Program-made: the position numbers and the translations under genes | Shown here: positions 1-8,409 of the stretch, piece after piece | Layout: every line of letters begins with the position of its first letter | Numbering within the stretch: the stretch's first letter is position 1 | The notes under the pieces: model-generated | What the model was told of the DNA's origin: nothing | The model's input: only the letters and a program-made list of their open reading frames with translations | Databases searched by the model: none | DNA from: Chryseobacterium aureum | GTDB lineage: Bacteria > Bacteroidota > Bacteroidia > Flavobacteriales > Weeksellaceae | NCBI RefSeq assembly: GCF_003971235.1 | Contig: NZ_CP034661.1 | Location: 3,720,001 to 3,784,000 of the forward strand | DNA: 64,000 nt | Reading direction: 5' to 3'

Positions 1-655
1 CCTTTGCCAGCGTTAGCTTCTTTTTTAGCGTCCATCTGGATTTTTGATTGATACCGAGGGGTCTTTTATACCCAAAATGATAAGGGTTAAATCCCAATCT
101 CAAGATTTCCGCAACAGTTGATGTATTTCTGGGGTGTATTCTTTTGTTAAGGATATCAATTATTTCCCGATCAATGAGGAAAAGATCGGCACCGCCTTTA
201 GGAAATTTTACTTCCGTAAGATTGTTCATGATTTTGTAGTACGTTTCCGAAAAAACTTTGCTTTTCCAATTGTCATCACGCGTTATTCTATGAGGAATGA
301 TGATTTTTTCTCCCTGCAGCCAGATGTTGTACATTTCTACAATCGTATCATATGGTTGCTGTTCATCATCTACGATGGGCAATGCACAGGCTCCTTCAGC
401 CAGAGAAAGTCCTGCAAAAATAGAATAATGGCTGGTGTAGTTTCTGCTAAGTTGATAGGCTCTTACGTTAGTCTCTTTTTTTTCCAGCTCTAATGCTACT
501 TTGTATGAGTTGTCCAGAGATCCATCATCCATGATAATAAACTCAAAGGGAATATTATTTCGATCTAATAATTCTTTTATATTTTCGTACACGCTTACAA
601 TGCGTTTTTCGCTGTAATAAGAAAGAAGAATCAGAGATAGTTTTTTAGTCATCAT
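1..655 (-). CDS. Family 2 glycosyltransferase, partial (3' end beyond window edge)
   Basis: An open frame starts at 655 on the minus strand (two adjacent ATG codons, 655 and 652) and runs off the left edge without a stop, so the C-terminus is missing. It begins with a beta-strand followed by SYYSEKR, then FIIMDDGS, LSRNYTSHYSIFAGLSLAEG and VDDEQQP. This is the order seen in the DPM1/ArnC-like branch of GT-A family 2 transferases, where the two acidic motifs bind the nucleotide-sugar and metal. It lies 22 bp after the acyltransferase stop and is probably the last visible gene of the polysaccharide unit. It likely transfers a sugar to a lipid or growing glycan at the inner membrane. The donor cannot be read from sequence. 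Confidence 0.85.
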   Translation of the reverse strand, partial: MMTKKLSLILLSYYSEKRIVSVYENIKELLDRNNIPFEFIIMDDGSLDNSYKVALELEKKETNVRAYQLSRNYTSHYSIFAGLSLAEGACALPIVDDEQQPYDTIVEMYNIWLQGEKIIIPHRITRDDNWKSKVFSETYYKIMNNLTEVKFPKGGADLFLIDREIIDILNKRIHPRNTSTVAEILRLGFNPYHFGYKRPLGINQKSRWTLKKKLTLAK

Positions 656-677
656 AAGGTGTTTTTTAAATAAAAGA

Positions 678-1229
678 TTATGATCGTTTTATTAACTGTG
701 CATTTTCAAAAAAATATTCGTTGCCAGCTTCATCTTTCATTTCAAGGTTTATGATTAAACCTGTTGCAGTAATATAACCCTTATGTTTAGCAGGATTGCC
801 GTACCATACCGTGTTGGCAGGGACATCTTTCGTAATAACACTTCCAGCACCAATTAAGGCATTCTCACCAATAATATTGCCTGCAATAATTGTAGAGTTA
901 GCACCTATGGAAGCTCCTTTTTTTACTAAAGTTTTACTGAATTCCAGCGGATATTGCTTCGAGCGGGGAATAAGATCATTTGTGAAAGTAACATTCGGAC
1001 CGATAAATACATTATCCTCAAGAGTCACCCCATCCCAAATCTGAACTCCCGGTTTAATGGTTACATTATCTCCGATTTTCACATCGTTCTCTATAAATAC
1101 ATTAAAGTTGATGTTACAGTTATTCCCGATTTCTGCATTCTTTAAAATGACACAGTATTGCCAAACCATAGTGTTTTCACCTATGTGCTCGGTTTGAACA
1201 TCAGACAAGGGATGAATATTATTTTTCAT
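678..1229 (-). CDS. Left-handed beta-helix sugar acyltransferase (WxcM N-terminal/FdtC-like)
   Basis: 183 residues built of hexapeptide repeats (for example [38 protein letters not shown]) and the closing [10 protein letters not shown] typical of trimeric LbH acetyltransferases. The family includes FdtC and QdtC, which N-acetylate dTDP-3-amino-3,6-dideoxyhexoses, and the N-terminal half of WxcM. Its start overlaps the end of the upstream cupin gene by 11 bp, so the two are translationally linked. The neighbours RmlA, RmlB and FdtA-like cupins make the dTDP-3-amino sugar the most likely substrate. Acetyl versus another acyl group cannot be decided. The family is secure, the exact substrate is inferred. 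Confidence 0.85.
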   Translation of the reverse strand: MKNNIHPLSDVQTEHIGENTMVWQYCVILKNAEIGNNCNINFNVFIENDVKIGDNVTIKPGVQIWDGVTLEDNVFIGPNVTFTNDLIPRSKQYPLEFSKTLVKKGASIGANSTIIAGNIIGENALIGAGSVITKDVPANTVWYGNPAKHKGYITATGLIINLEMKDEAGNEYFFENAQLIKRS

Positions 1230-1641
1230 TTTGCATTTTTAAATAAGTAGCATAATCTCTTATGTAGTCATTTTCGTTATAGGTATGAGATGCCAGTACC
1301 AGACAAATAGCACCTGAAGAAAAATTAATCTCCGAAGCCCAGATTCCCGGAGGAATATGAAGTCCGATATTGGGACGGTTCAAGAAAACCTGTCTTTTGA
1401 ATTTTCCGTCATCTAATGAAACTTCAAAACTACCGCTTGCTGCAATCAGAAACTGATGGCATTCTTGATGAGAATGGGCACCTCTGCTTTCTCCTCCGGC
1501 AATGTCATATAAGTAGAAAACTCTTTTTACATTAAAAGGAAATGAAGAATTGTTTTCAACTACAGTGAGGTTTCCTTCCTCAAAACTGACTTTACCTAAA
1601 TCAATGACATTACAATCAAATACTGAAACACTATTTTTCAT
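1219..1641 (-). CDS. fdtA: FdtA/QdtA-type cupin: dTDP-4-keto-6-deoxyglucose 3,4-ketoisomerase
   Basis: A small cupin of the WxcM C-terminal/FdtA family. It has the core [13 protein letters not shown] followed by [10 protein letters not shown], and ends with the family signature [14 protein letters not shown]. FdtA and QdtA move the keto group of dTDP-4-keto-6-deoxyglucose from C4 to C3 before transamination. The HxH pair expected in active members is present. I chose ATG at 1641; an upstream TTG at 1665 would add eight residues and overlap the preceding gene by 35 bp rather than 11. It is a tandem paralogue of the gene just upstream. The FdtB/QdtB aminotransferase needed next is not in the window and may lie past the left edge. 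Confidence 0.82.
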   Translation of the reverse strand: MKNSVSVFDCNVIDLGKVSFEEGNLTVVENNSSFPFNVKRVFYLYDIAGGESRGAHSHQECHQFLIAASGSFEVSLDDGKFKRQVFLNRPNIGLHIPPGIWASEINFSSGAICLVLASHTYNENDYIRDYATYLKMQNEK

Positions 1642-2032
1642 CGGCCAATATTTTAAATTCTTCAAAATCTCTTATATAATCGTCTTCATTATATGTTTTG
1701 TCAGAAACAATCAATGCTAATGAATTGGTTGAAAAGTTTTCCAGTCTGCGCCAGAACATTTTAGGAATGTATAATCCATAATATGATCTGTTTAGGGAAA
1801 ATCTTTGTTCTTCTTTTCCATTGTGTATAACCACATCAAAGCTTCCGGAAAGAGCAATGATAAATTCTTGCTGTTGCTTGAAAGCATGGCTGCCTCTCAC
1901 TTCACCTCCGGGTACATCATATATCCAATAGGTTCTTTCTATTGGAAAAGGCAATTGATTGGGGTTTTCAAAAAAAGATAAATTTCCCCTTTTGTCATAT
2001 ATTTTCGGAAGTTCTATTATTTTGGGAATCAT
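1631..2032 (-). CDS. FdtA/WxcM-like cupin, second paralogue with altered active-site motif
   Basis: 133 residues with the same fold markers as the next gene: RTYWIYDVPGGEVRGSHAFK, GSFDVVIHNG, and the C-terminal DKTYNEDDYIRDF. The HxH seen in the neighbour is HAF here, so one histidine of the usual pair is lost. It overlaps the upstream ABC ATPase gene by 4 bp (ATGA) and the following cupin by 11 bp. It may make the other C3-keto epimer, act only as a partner subunit, or be a non-catalytic sugar binder. Family membership is clear from sequence, while the difference in activity is inference. Confidence 0.8.
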   Translation of the reverse strand: MIPKIIELPKIYDKRGNLSFFENPNQLPFPIERTYWIYDVPGGEVRGSHAFKQQQEFIIALSGSFDVVIHNGKEEQRFSLNRSYYGLYIPKMFWRRLENFSTNSLALIVSDKTYNEDDYIRDFEEFKILADEK

Positions 2033-3288
2033 GGTGTTTGTACTTTATATTCAAAAAGTGGTCGAGTTACTCCTGGGTAAACATACATTACTGTTCCAAC
2101 CTTCACATTCTCTACTTCAAATCCTATAAATTCGTCTATACCAAAGAGAAGGATCCTCTGATCTTTTCCAAAATAGAGTTTGAAATAATAGTTTCCTGCA
2201 TTGAGAAGCCCTGCGGGTATATCAAATTCTACAGTATATTCTCCAACTTTAGAATCATTATTTTCGGTAATGAGTTTTCCAACATGGAAAATGACCAGTT
2301 CTTCATAATTTTTCAATTCGAATGTCGTATCCAGTGTAATATCCGGACAGTAATTGTGAAAAACCAATTTGATCCGGACTCCGGAATCAATATCTATTAA
2401 ATTCCCCTTGATAGGAGTTGCTGAAAACTCTTTTATTCTTATATTTTCATTCCCTATAGCTTCATTCAGATTACCGTTGTAATGATAGGAGCTTTCTCGG
2501 GCACTGCTTTTTTGATATTCTATAATGGTGTTGAGAATGTCGCCCTGGTAATCAATTTGTCCCTGGTTTAAAAGAATTCCTTTGGTGCATAATTCTTTAA
2601 CGGCTGTCATGTTATGGCTGACAAAAAGAATAGTACGGCCTTCTCCTCTCGTCACATCATTCATTTTTCCAAGGCATTTTTTCTGAAACTCTGCATCTCC
2701 TACAGCTAAAACTTCGTCAACGATTAGAATCTCAGATTCTAAGTGGGCTGCTACAGCAAAAGCCAGTCGTACATACATTCCGGAAGAATATCTTTTAACG
2801 GGAGTGTCAATATATCTTTCCACCCCTGAAAAGTCTACAATCTCATCAAATTTTCTTTTGATCTCTTTTCTTGTCATTCCCAAAATGGCGCCATTAAGAA
2901 AAACATTTTCGCGCCCGGTCATTTCAGGGTGGAATCCTGTGCCTACCTCAAGCAGAGAAGCAATTCTTCCGTTAGTGTAAATATTTCCGGTAGTGGGTTT
3001 AGTTACTTTACTTAATACTTTCAGCAAAGTAGATTTTCCTGCTCCGTTTCTGCCGATTATTCCTACGGCGTCTCCCTGTTCAATCTCAAAGTTGATGTCA
3101 CGGAGCGACCACACATAATCCGAAGAACCTTTAGTTGTTCTGTCATTAGCTTCCCCTATCTTAAGATATGGGTCTTCTTTTCCTCTTATTTTATACCAGA
3201 ATCTGTTAAGATCGTGAGAAAGAGTTCCCGTTCCCACCTGTCCGAGACGATATTGTTTTGATATATTTTCTGCTTTTAAAGCCAGCAT
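2029..3288 (-). CDS. wzt: Polysaccharide ABC exporter ATPase with Wzt-type C-terminal domain
   Basis: 419 residues. The nucleotide-binding domain (about 1-245) has Walker A GRNGAGKST, the signature region RYSSGM, Walker B ILIVDEVLAVGD and the switch histidine in LFVSHN. The remaining 170 or so residues form a beta-rich domain like the C-terminal domain of Wzt, which recognises the glycan to be exported. It energises export of undecaprenyl-linked polysaccharide across the inner membrane with the Wzm permease next door, 33 bp upstream. The C-terminal domain is specific to the glycan made by this locus and would be expected to vary among strains. Confidence 0.93.
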   Translation of the reverse strand: MLALKAENISKQYRLGQVGTGTLSHDLNRFWYKIRGKEDPYLKIGEANDRTTKGSSDYVWSLRDINFEIEQGDAVGIIGRNGAGKSTLLKVLSKVTKPTTGNIYTNGRIASLLEVGTGFHPEMTGRENVFLNGAILGMTRKEIKRKFDEIVDFSGVERYIDTPVKRYSSGMYVRLAFAVAAHLESEILIVDEVLAVGDAEFQKKCLGKMNDVTRGEGRTILFVSHNMTAVKELCTKGILLNQGQIDYQGDILNTIIEYQKSSARESSYHYNGNLNEAIGNENIRIKEFSATPIKGNLIDIDSGVRIKLVFHNYCPDITLDTTFELKNYEELVIFHVGKLITENNDSKVGEYTVEFDIPAGLLNAGNYYFKLYFGKDQRILLFGIDEFIGFEVENVKVGTVMYVYPGVTRPLFEYKVQTP

Positions 3289-3321
3289 GTTTTTAAAATT
3301 TAAATTATTAAAAGAAAATAA

Positions 3322-4170
3322 TTACACGGTATCCATAAACGTTTTTTCAACTTTGTTGAATACAACAATTCCTATCATTAATAGGATAAGTATAATACCG
3401 GTGCTGATTGCAAGCATGGCAGGGGAGAAATCTCCTACGCCGATCCATGCATATTTAAAACATTCAAAAATACCAGTCAAAGGATTGTACAAAGCAATCT
3501 TTTTAAAGATACCTCTAAGAGCGGAAGTTGGATAGATAACCGGAGTTGCATACATATAGAGGCTTATTCCAAAGCCAAGCAGCATACTCAGATCTTTATA
3601 TTTTGTGGTAAGTGATGAGAAAATCATTCCGACTCCTAAAGCAAAAAGAGCCATCAGTATTACCAGAAACGGTGTTGCAAGAACCCAGATATTGGGATGC
3701 ACCTGTCCTTTACTCAAATAATAGGCCCATACAATAATGAACAGAATGAGCTGTACTCCAAATCTCATAAGATTGGATATTACTATTGATATTGGAGTCA
3801 CCAGTCTAGGGAAGTATACTTTTCCAAATATTCCTGCATTCCCCGTAAAAGTAGAAGAGGTAGCTAACAATGAGGACGAAAAATAATTCCAAAGGGTAAC
3901 GCCCCCTAAATAAAATAAAAGAGGTGGTGCCCCATCTGTAGATAGTTGGGCAATTTTTCCGAAAATAACCAGATAAACGATGGTTGTAAGAATGGGATTG
4001 ATAAAAAACCAGATAGGGCCTAGAACAGTCTGCTTAAAACTGGATACAAAATCTCTTTTTACAAACATATAAACAAGATCTTTGTATCTCCAGACTTCCT
4101 TTAGCTTCAGGTCAAATAACGAATGATCTGCATCAATCGTTTCTGTCCACGTCTGTTGTGGTTCATTCAT
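3322..4170 (-). CDS. wzm: Polysaccharide ABC-2 exporter permease (Wzm)
   Basis: About 282 residues with an N-terminal cytoplasmic stretch, the entry motif VLGPIWFFINPI, and six hydrophobic segments of the ABC-2 membrane family, ending in VFNKVEKTFMDTV. With the following ATPase it forms the channel for lipid-linked glycan export. I place the start at ATG 4170: a TTG at 4188 is in frame, but it overlaps a TAAATTTG minus-7 box at 4186-4193 and would be at or before the transcription start. An intrinsic terminator separates it from rmlA, so wzm opens its own transcription unit with the ATPase, cupins, acyltransferase and glycosyltransferase behind it. Confidence 0.92.
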   Translation of the reverse strand: MNEPQQTWTETIDADHSLFDLKLKEVWRYKDLVYMFVKRDFVSSFKQTVLGPIWFFINPILTTIVYLVIFGKIAQLSTDGAPPLLFYLGGVTLWNYFSSSLLATSSTFTGNAGIFGKVYFPRLVTPISIVISNLMRFGVQLILFIIVWAYYLSKGQVHPNIWVLATPFLVILMALFALGVGMIFSSLTTKYKDLSMLLGFGISLYMYATPVIYPTSALRGIFKKIALYNPLTGIFECFKYAWIGVGDFSPAMLAISTGIILILLMIGIVVFNKVEKTFMDTV

Positions 4171-4185
4171 TTGTGTAATTTTTTG

Positions 4186-4193
4186 CAAATTTA
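4186..4193 (-). promoter_or_regulatory. Minus-7 box of the wzm unit
   Basis: TAAATTTG on the minus strand fits the Bacteroidota TAnnTTTG consensus and sits about 15 bp before ATG 4170. I see no clear TTTG at the minus-33 spacing, so support comes from the minus-7 match and the terminator just upstream. Confidence 0.5.
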
Positions 4194-4290
4194 TAATAAT
4201 TATTTATTACCCTGTTATTTAATTTTAAATTTTTCATTTTAATAAAATTAAAAATTAACAACTAATATATTGATATTTGCTGGTATAAGC

Positions 4291-4320
4291 AAAAACTATT
4301 GGCTTAAAGCCAATAGTTTT
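4291..4320 (-). terminator. Intrinsic terminator after rmlA
   Basis: A near-perfect inverted repeat (arms CTATTGGCTT and AAGCCAATAG extended by A/T pairs) lies 25 bp past the rmlA stop and is followed by a T run on the minus strand. It probably works in both directions. Confidence 0.75.
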
Positions 4321-4344
4321 GAGAATTTTATAAATTATGTTTTG

Positions 4345-5208
4345 TTATTTTACGATAAGTTGCTTCAAATACTCTCCATAGCCGCTTTTGCCATACTTAG
4401 CAGCCGTTTCTAGAAGTTTTTCTTCATTGATGAATTTGTTCCTGAATGCAATCTCTTCAATACAGCCAATTTTAAATCCTTGTCTCTTTTCAATAACACT
4501 TACAAATTCTGAAGCATCATGAAGAGAATCAAAAGTTCCTGTATCCAGCCATGCCGTACCTCTGTCCAGAACAGCTACTTCAAGCTTTCCACTGTTTAAA
4601 TAAACATTGTTGACATCAGTGATTTCCAGCTCTCCTCTTGGGGAAGGTGTAATGTTTTTGGCGATTTCCACCACATTATTATCATAGAAATAAAGTCCCG
4701 GGACAGCGTAGTTTGATTTAGGTTTCAAAGGTTTTTCTTCAATAGAAACAGCTTTCAGGTCCTTATCAAATTCTACCACCCCGTATCTTTCGGGATCGGC
4801 AACATGGTAGGCAAAAACAACCCCTCCTTCCGGATTGGTTTTATTTTTCAATAAAGTCCCCATTTCGGAGCCGTAGAAAATATTATCTCCCAGTACCAGC
4901 GCAGCAGGATCATTGGCAATAAATTGTTCCCCCAGAATAAAAGCCTGCGCTAAACCATCCGGGCTTGGCTGTACAACGTATTCTATGTTACACCCGATTT
5001 GAGAGCCATCACCCAGAAGCTTGATAAAACCTTCCTGGTCATGTGGGGTGGTGATAATCAGAATATCTTTAATCCCGGCTAAAAGAAGCGTAGAAAGCGG
5101 ATAATAAATCATAGGTTTGTCATAAACAGGCATCAGCTGCTTGCTTACGGCAATGGTTAGAGGGTAAAGTCTGGTTCCGGATCCTCCGGCTAATATTATT
5201 CCTTTCAT
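4345..5208 (-). CDS. rmlA: Glucose-1-phosphate thymidylyltransferase
   Basis: 287 residues, the usual length for RmlA/RfbA. It makes dTDP-glucose from dTTP and glucose-1-phosphate in the cytoplasm. The N-terminal nucleotide loop [13 protein letters not shown], the downstream [19 protein letters not shown], the metal-binding region [10 protein letters not shown] and the YGVVEFD and EEKP segments match the family from end to end. It follows rmlB by 101 bp, with a strong hairpin in the gap, and ends before a terminator. Together with RmlB it feeds the dTDP-sugar branch. No rmlC or rmlD is visible, so rhamnose is not the indicated product in this window. Confidence 0.97.
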   Translation of the reverse strand: MKGIILAGGSGTRLYPLTIAVSKQLMPVYDKPMIYYPLSTLLLAGIKDILIITTPHDQEGFIKLLGDGSQIGCNIEYVVQPSPDGLAQAFILGEQFIANDPAALVLGDNIFYGSEMGTLLKNKTNPEGGVVFAYHVADPERYGVVEFDKDLKAVSIEEKPLKPKSNYAVPGLYFYDNNVVEIAKNITPSPRGELEITDVNNVYLNSGKLEVAVLDRGTAWLDTGTFDSLHDASEFVSVIEKRQGFKIGCIEEIAFRNKFINEEKLLETAAKYGKSGYGEYLKQLIVK

Positions 5209-5242
5209 GTATTGGTGCGTATTAATCTTATTTTTGGGGTAT

Positions 5243-5278
5243 AAGTAGAATTTCTTCGGGTATAAAGAAATTCTACTT
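5243..5278. promoter_or_regulatory. Perfect 14-bp hairpin between rmlB and rmlA
   Basis: Arms AAGTAGAATTTCTT (5243-5256) and AAGAAATTCTACTT (5265-5278) are exact reverse complements with an 8-nt loop. No T run follows on the minus strand, so it is not a standard terminator. It may be an RNA processing or stability element that sets different levels of the two enzymes. Confidence 0.6.
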
Positions 5279-5309
5279 CTCCTTTATTATTATTTCAGCA
5301 GAAAATTTT

Positions 5310-6389
5310 CTAGTTGTACTGCTTGCTGTAGTAATCCTGATAATTCCCTGAAGTTACGTTCTCCAGCCATTCTTTATTTTCAAGATACCAGTCGATGGTT
5401 TTTCCCAAACCTTCTTCAAAAGTTACTGAAGGTTTCCATCCTAAGTCCTTATTTAATTTTGTTGCATCAATGGCATAGCGTTTATCGTGGCCTGGTCTGT
5501 CTTTTACAAAAGTGATCAGTTTTTCAGAATAGCCTTCCGGTCTTCCCAGCTTTGCATCCATTTGCTTGATCAGTTCTTTTACGAGATCAATGTTCTGCCA
5601 TTCGTTGAATCCTCCGATATTGTATGTTTCACCTGTTTTAGCTTCATTGAAAATCTGATGAATTGCCTTGGCGTGATCAATAACAAATAACCAGTCTCTT
5701 GTATATTTTCCGTCGCCATAAATAGGCAGAGGTTTTTCATTGATGATATTCGAAATACAAAGAGGGATTAGTTTTTCAGGAAAATGATTCGGCCCGTAAT
5801 TGTTCGAACAGTTAGATACAATAAATGGCATGCCGTACGTGTTTCCGTATGCTCTTACTAAGTGGTCAGAAGCTGCTTTTGAGGCAGAATACGGCGATTG
5901 TGGGTCGTACGAAGTTGTTTCTAGAAAGAATCCTGTTTCACCCAGGCTTCCATATACTTCGTCCGTGGAAATATGATAGAAAAGGTTGTTTCTTTTTTCA
6001 TCCGGGAATCTGCCGTGGGTGTGATCTGGGTTTAATGTCCAGAACTCTTTACAAAGATTCAGAAGATTAGCCGTTCCGTTTACATTTGTATTGATAAATG
6101 CCATCGGATCCGTAATGCTTCTGTCTACATGGCTTTCTGCGGCTAAATGCACTACAGCATCAGGGTGGTATTTTTCGAAAACTTTTCTCAGTTCTTCAGG
6201 TTTCGTGATGTCTGCTTTTTCGAAAACATAATTAGGTTCATTTTCGATGTCCTTTAGGTTTTCTAAGTTTCCGGCATACGTAAGAGCATCAAGGTTGATG
6301 ATGGTAGTGTCTGGATTATTCTTTACAAATTCTCTTACAACATGGGAGCCAATGAATCCGGCACCTCCTGTGATTATAATATTTTTCAT
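5310..6389 (-). CDS. rmlB: dTDP-glucose 4,6-dehydratase
   Basis: 359 residues of the extended short-chain dehydrogenase family. The NAD loop is GGAGFIGSHVV at the N-terminus, followed by HLAAESHVDRSI, the catalytic region STDEVYGSLG and the YSASKAASD motif with the active tyrosine and lysine. It converts dTDP-glucose to dTDP-4-keto-6-deoxyglucose, the branch point used by the FdtA-like cupins downstream. It starts 9 bp after ugd ends, in the same direction, and is clearly in the same transcript. Confidence 0.97.
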   Translation of the reverse strand: MKNIIITGGAGFIGSHVVREFVKNNPDTTIINLDALTYAGNLENLKDIENEPNYVFEKADITKPEELRKVFEKYHPDAVVHLAAESHVDRSITDPMAFINTNVNGTANLLNLCKEFWTLNPDHTHGRFPDEKRNNLFYHISTDEVYGSLGETGFFLETTSYDPQSPYSASKAASDHLVRAYGNTYGMPFIVSNCSNNYGPNHFPEKLIPLCISNIINEKPLPIYGDGKYTRDWLFVIDHAKAIHQIFNEAKTGETYNIGGFNEWQNIDLVKELIKQMDAKLGRPEGYSEKLITFVKDRPGHDKRYAIDATKLNKDLGWKPSVTFEEGLGKTIDWYLENKEWLENVTSGNYQDYYSKQYN

Positions 6390-6398
6390 TTTTTATTC

Positions 6399-7712
6399 TT
6401 ATTTTGAGATGGTCTTTCTTCCTATACTTTTATAATAAAACCCATTTTGCTCGGGGATTTCCAGAGGATACATATTTCTGCCATCAAAAATAACTTTATT
6501 TTTCATTTTTCTGGCCATCAGTTCAAAATTAGGATTTTTAAACTCAGGCCATTCTGTAGCGATAAATAATGCATCAACACCTTCCAGGGCATCATACATT
6601 CCTTTGGCATACTGTATTTGGTTGCCAAGAAGTTTCTGAACATTGCTTTCTGCAACAGCATCGTATGCGATCACTTCTGCACCTTTTTCCAATAAAAGGG
6701 CTATATTGTCTAAAGATGATGCCTCCCGGATATCATCAGTATTTGCTTTGAAGGCAAGTCCCCACATGGCAATTTTTTTTCCTTCGATATTTCCGCCGAA
6801 ATATTTTTCAATTTCAGATACCAGAATTACTTTCTGGGAGGTATTTACATTTTCGGTAGCTTCAAGGATCTGAAAATTGAAATTTTCCTGTTTTCCGGAT
6901 TTTATAAGTGCCTTTACATCTTTCGGGAAACAGCTTCCGCCATATCCGATTCCCGGGAATAAGAATCTGTGGCCTATCCTGTCATCACTTCCCATTCCCA
7001 GTCTTACCTTATCTACATCGGCACCTACCTTTTCACAATAGTTGGCAATCTCATTCATAAACGTAATTTTTACGGCTAAAAATGAGTTGGCTGCATATTT
7101 TGTAAGTTCAGAGGACTTTTCATCCATAAAGATAATGGGAATTCCTGTATTGGTAAAAGGCTGGTAGATTTTAGACATAATGTCTTTTGCTCTTTCGGAG
7201 CTTGCGCCTACGACTACTCTTGAGGGATTCATAGAGTCTTCAACAGCAAAGCCTTCTCTTAAAAATTCAGGATTGGAGACTACATCAAAAGGGATTTGGG
7301 TTTTTGCAGAGATTGTTTCTCTTACCCTTTCTGCAGTTCCTACAGGAACGGTGCTTTTATTAACAATCACTTTGTACTCTGTCATCAGTTCGCCAATATC
7401 ATTGGCTACCTGAAGTACATAGGATAAATCTGCAGAACCGTCTTCACCGGGAGGTGTAGGTAGCGCCAGATAAATTACTTCGCTTTTGTCTAAAGCTTCT
7501 TTAAGATTGGTAGTGAAAAATAATCTCTCAGACTGAATGTTTCTTAAAAACATTTCTTCAAGGTTCGGCTCATAGATGGGAACTACGCCGTTTTTCATAC
7601 CTTCTACTTTTTTTTCATCAATATCAACACAGTATACTGAATTGCCAAGTTCTGCAAGGGTGGTTCCTGTAACCAGCCCTACATAACCTGTTCCTACAAT
7701 CGTTATATTCAA
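6399..7712 (-). CDS. ugd: UDP-glucose 6-dehydrogenase
   Basis: 437 residues. The N-terminal Rossmann motif is GTGYVGLVTG, the catalytic cysteine lies in GYGGSCFPKDVKAL, and the C-terminal UDP-binding domain contains WGLAFKANTDDIREASS. The enzyme oxidises UDP-glucose to UDP-glucuronate with two NAD per turn, supplying uronic acid for surface polysaccharide. It is the first gene of the minus-strand ugd-rmlB-rmlA unit and is divergent from rimP. A TATTTTTG box on the minus strand at 7738-7745 probably drives it. Confidence 0.96.
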   Translation of the reverse strand: MNITIVGTGYVGLVTGTTLAELGNSVYCVDIDEKKVEGMKNGVVPIYEPNLEEMFLRNIQSERLFFTTNLKEALDKSEVIYLALPTPPGEDGSADLSYVLQVANDIGELMTEYKVIVNKSTVPVGTAERVRETISAKTQIPFDVVSNPEFLREGFAVEDSMNPSRVVVGASSERAKDIMSKIYQPFTNTGIPIIFMDEKSSELTKYAANSFLAVKITFMNEIANYCEKVGADVDKVRLGMGSDDRIGHRFLFPGIGYGGSCFPKDVKALIKSGKQENFNFQILEATENVNTSQKVILVSEIEKYFGGNIEGKKIAMWGLAFKANTDDIREASSLDNIALLLEKGAEVIAYDAVAESNVQKLLGNQIQYAKGMYDALEGVDALFIATEWPEFKNPNFELMARKMKNKVIFDGRNMYPLEIPEQNGFYYKSIGRKTISK

Positions 7713-7737
7713 AATGTCTGTTTTTTTATTCTAGGGA

Positions 7738-7745
7738 CAAAAATA
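7738..7745 (-). promoter_or_regulatory. Minus-7 box of ugd-rmlB-rmlA
   Basis: TATTTTTG on the minus strand, 26 bp before the ugd start, matches TAnnTTTG. No good minus-33 partner was found. Confidence 0.45.
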
Positions 7746-7819
7746 TAAAAATACTGTGACATATTCTTTTAATTTATTGTAAATGAATGGGGCGCTATTT
7801 ACCTGATACTTAAGATAAT

Positions 7820-7850
7820 TTTGCATTTTTAGAAAAATATCGTATATTTG
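7820..7850 (+). promoter_or_regulatory. Promoter of rimP-nusA-infB
   Basis: TTTG at 7820-7823 and TATATTTG at 7843-7850 are separated by 19 bp, an essentially ideal Bacteroidota primary-sigma promoter. Transcription would start near 7857, leaving a leader of about 70 nt before rimP. Confidence 0.8.
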
Positions 7851-7874
7851 CCATGGATTTACGGAAAAAATGGG

Positions 7875-7899
7875 AAGGCTTCGGAAGAAAGCCTTTTTT
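7875..7899 (+). promoter_or_regulatory. Terminator-like hairpin in the rimP-nusA-infB leader
   Basis: Inverted repeat AAGGCTT / AAGCCTT with a 7-nt loop is followed directly by a T run (7894-7899), all between the promoter and the rimP start. It looks like an intrinsic terminator inside the leader, which could attenuate an operon that itself encodes the termination factor NusA. Confidence 0.55.
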
Positions 7900-7925
7900 C
7901 GTACTGTAAATCAAGATAAATATAT

Positions 7926-8393
7926 ATGGAGTTTAGAAAAAGAATTGAAGAATTATTAAATGAATTCCTTGAGACCAGAAAAGATCTGTTTCTTATTGAT
8001 CTTAAAATTTCTGCAGGGGATGATATTACAGTGATTTTAGATGGTGATAACGGAGTTTCTCTACAGGATTGCCTTGATGCAAGCCGTGCCATAGAGTTTA
8101 ATATGGATCGTGAAGAGCACGACTTCAGCCTGCAGGTGATGTCTGCCGGATTAAGCGAGCCATTATCCACACCAAGACAGTTCGGGAAAAATATTGGAAG
8201 AGAGATTGAGGTGATGCTGGAGGATTCTTCCAAAATTGAAGGAGAACTGTCAAAAGTAGATGAAGAGAAGATCACACTTACTTTACGTTACCGCAAACCG
8301 AAAGAAATCGGGAAAGGAAAAGTAGATGTAGAAGAGGAGAAAGAAATTGCTTACTCCGAGATCAAAAAAGCATTAGTAGTAATTAAATTTTAA
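7926..8393 (+). CDS. rimP: Ribosome maturation factor RimP
   Basis: 155 residues, the normal RimP length. The first half has the alpha/beta domain with DLKISAGDDITVILDGDNG and the second a small beta-barrel (IEVMLEDSSKIEGELSKVDE). RimP assists assembly of the 30S subunit. It stands first in the classic rimP-nusA-infB operon, 16 bp before nusA. The ATG at 7926 comes just after the leader hairpin and T run, so any read-through control would act directly on it. Confidence 0.95.
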   Translation: MEFRKRIEELLNEFLETRKDLFLIDLKISAGDDITVILDGDNGVSLQDCLDASRAIEFNMDREEHDFSLQVMSAGLSEPLSTPRQFGKNIGREIEVMLEDSSKIEGELSKVDEEKITLTLRYRKPKEIGKGKVDVEEEKEIAYSEIKKALVVIKF

Positions 8394-8409
8394 AAAGAAA
8401 AAAAAATAG

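Noticed and set aside
134..493. 119-residue plus-strand frame at the left edge
   Set aside because: The minus strand here encodes a clear family 2 glycosyltransferase running off the edge; the plus frame is its shadow.
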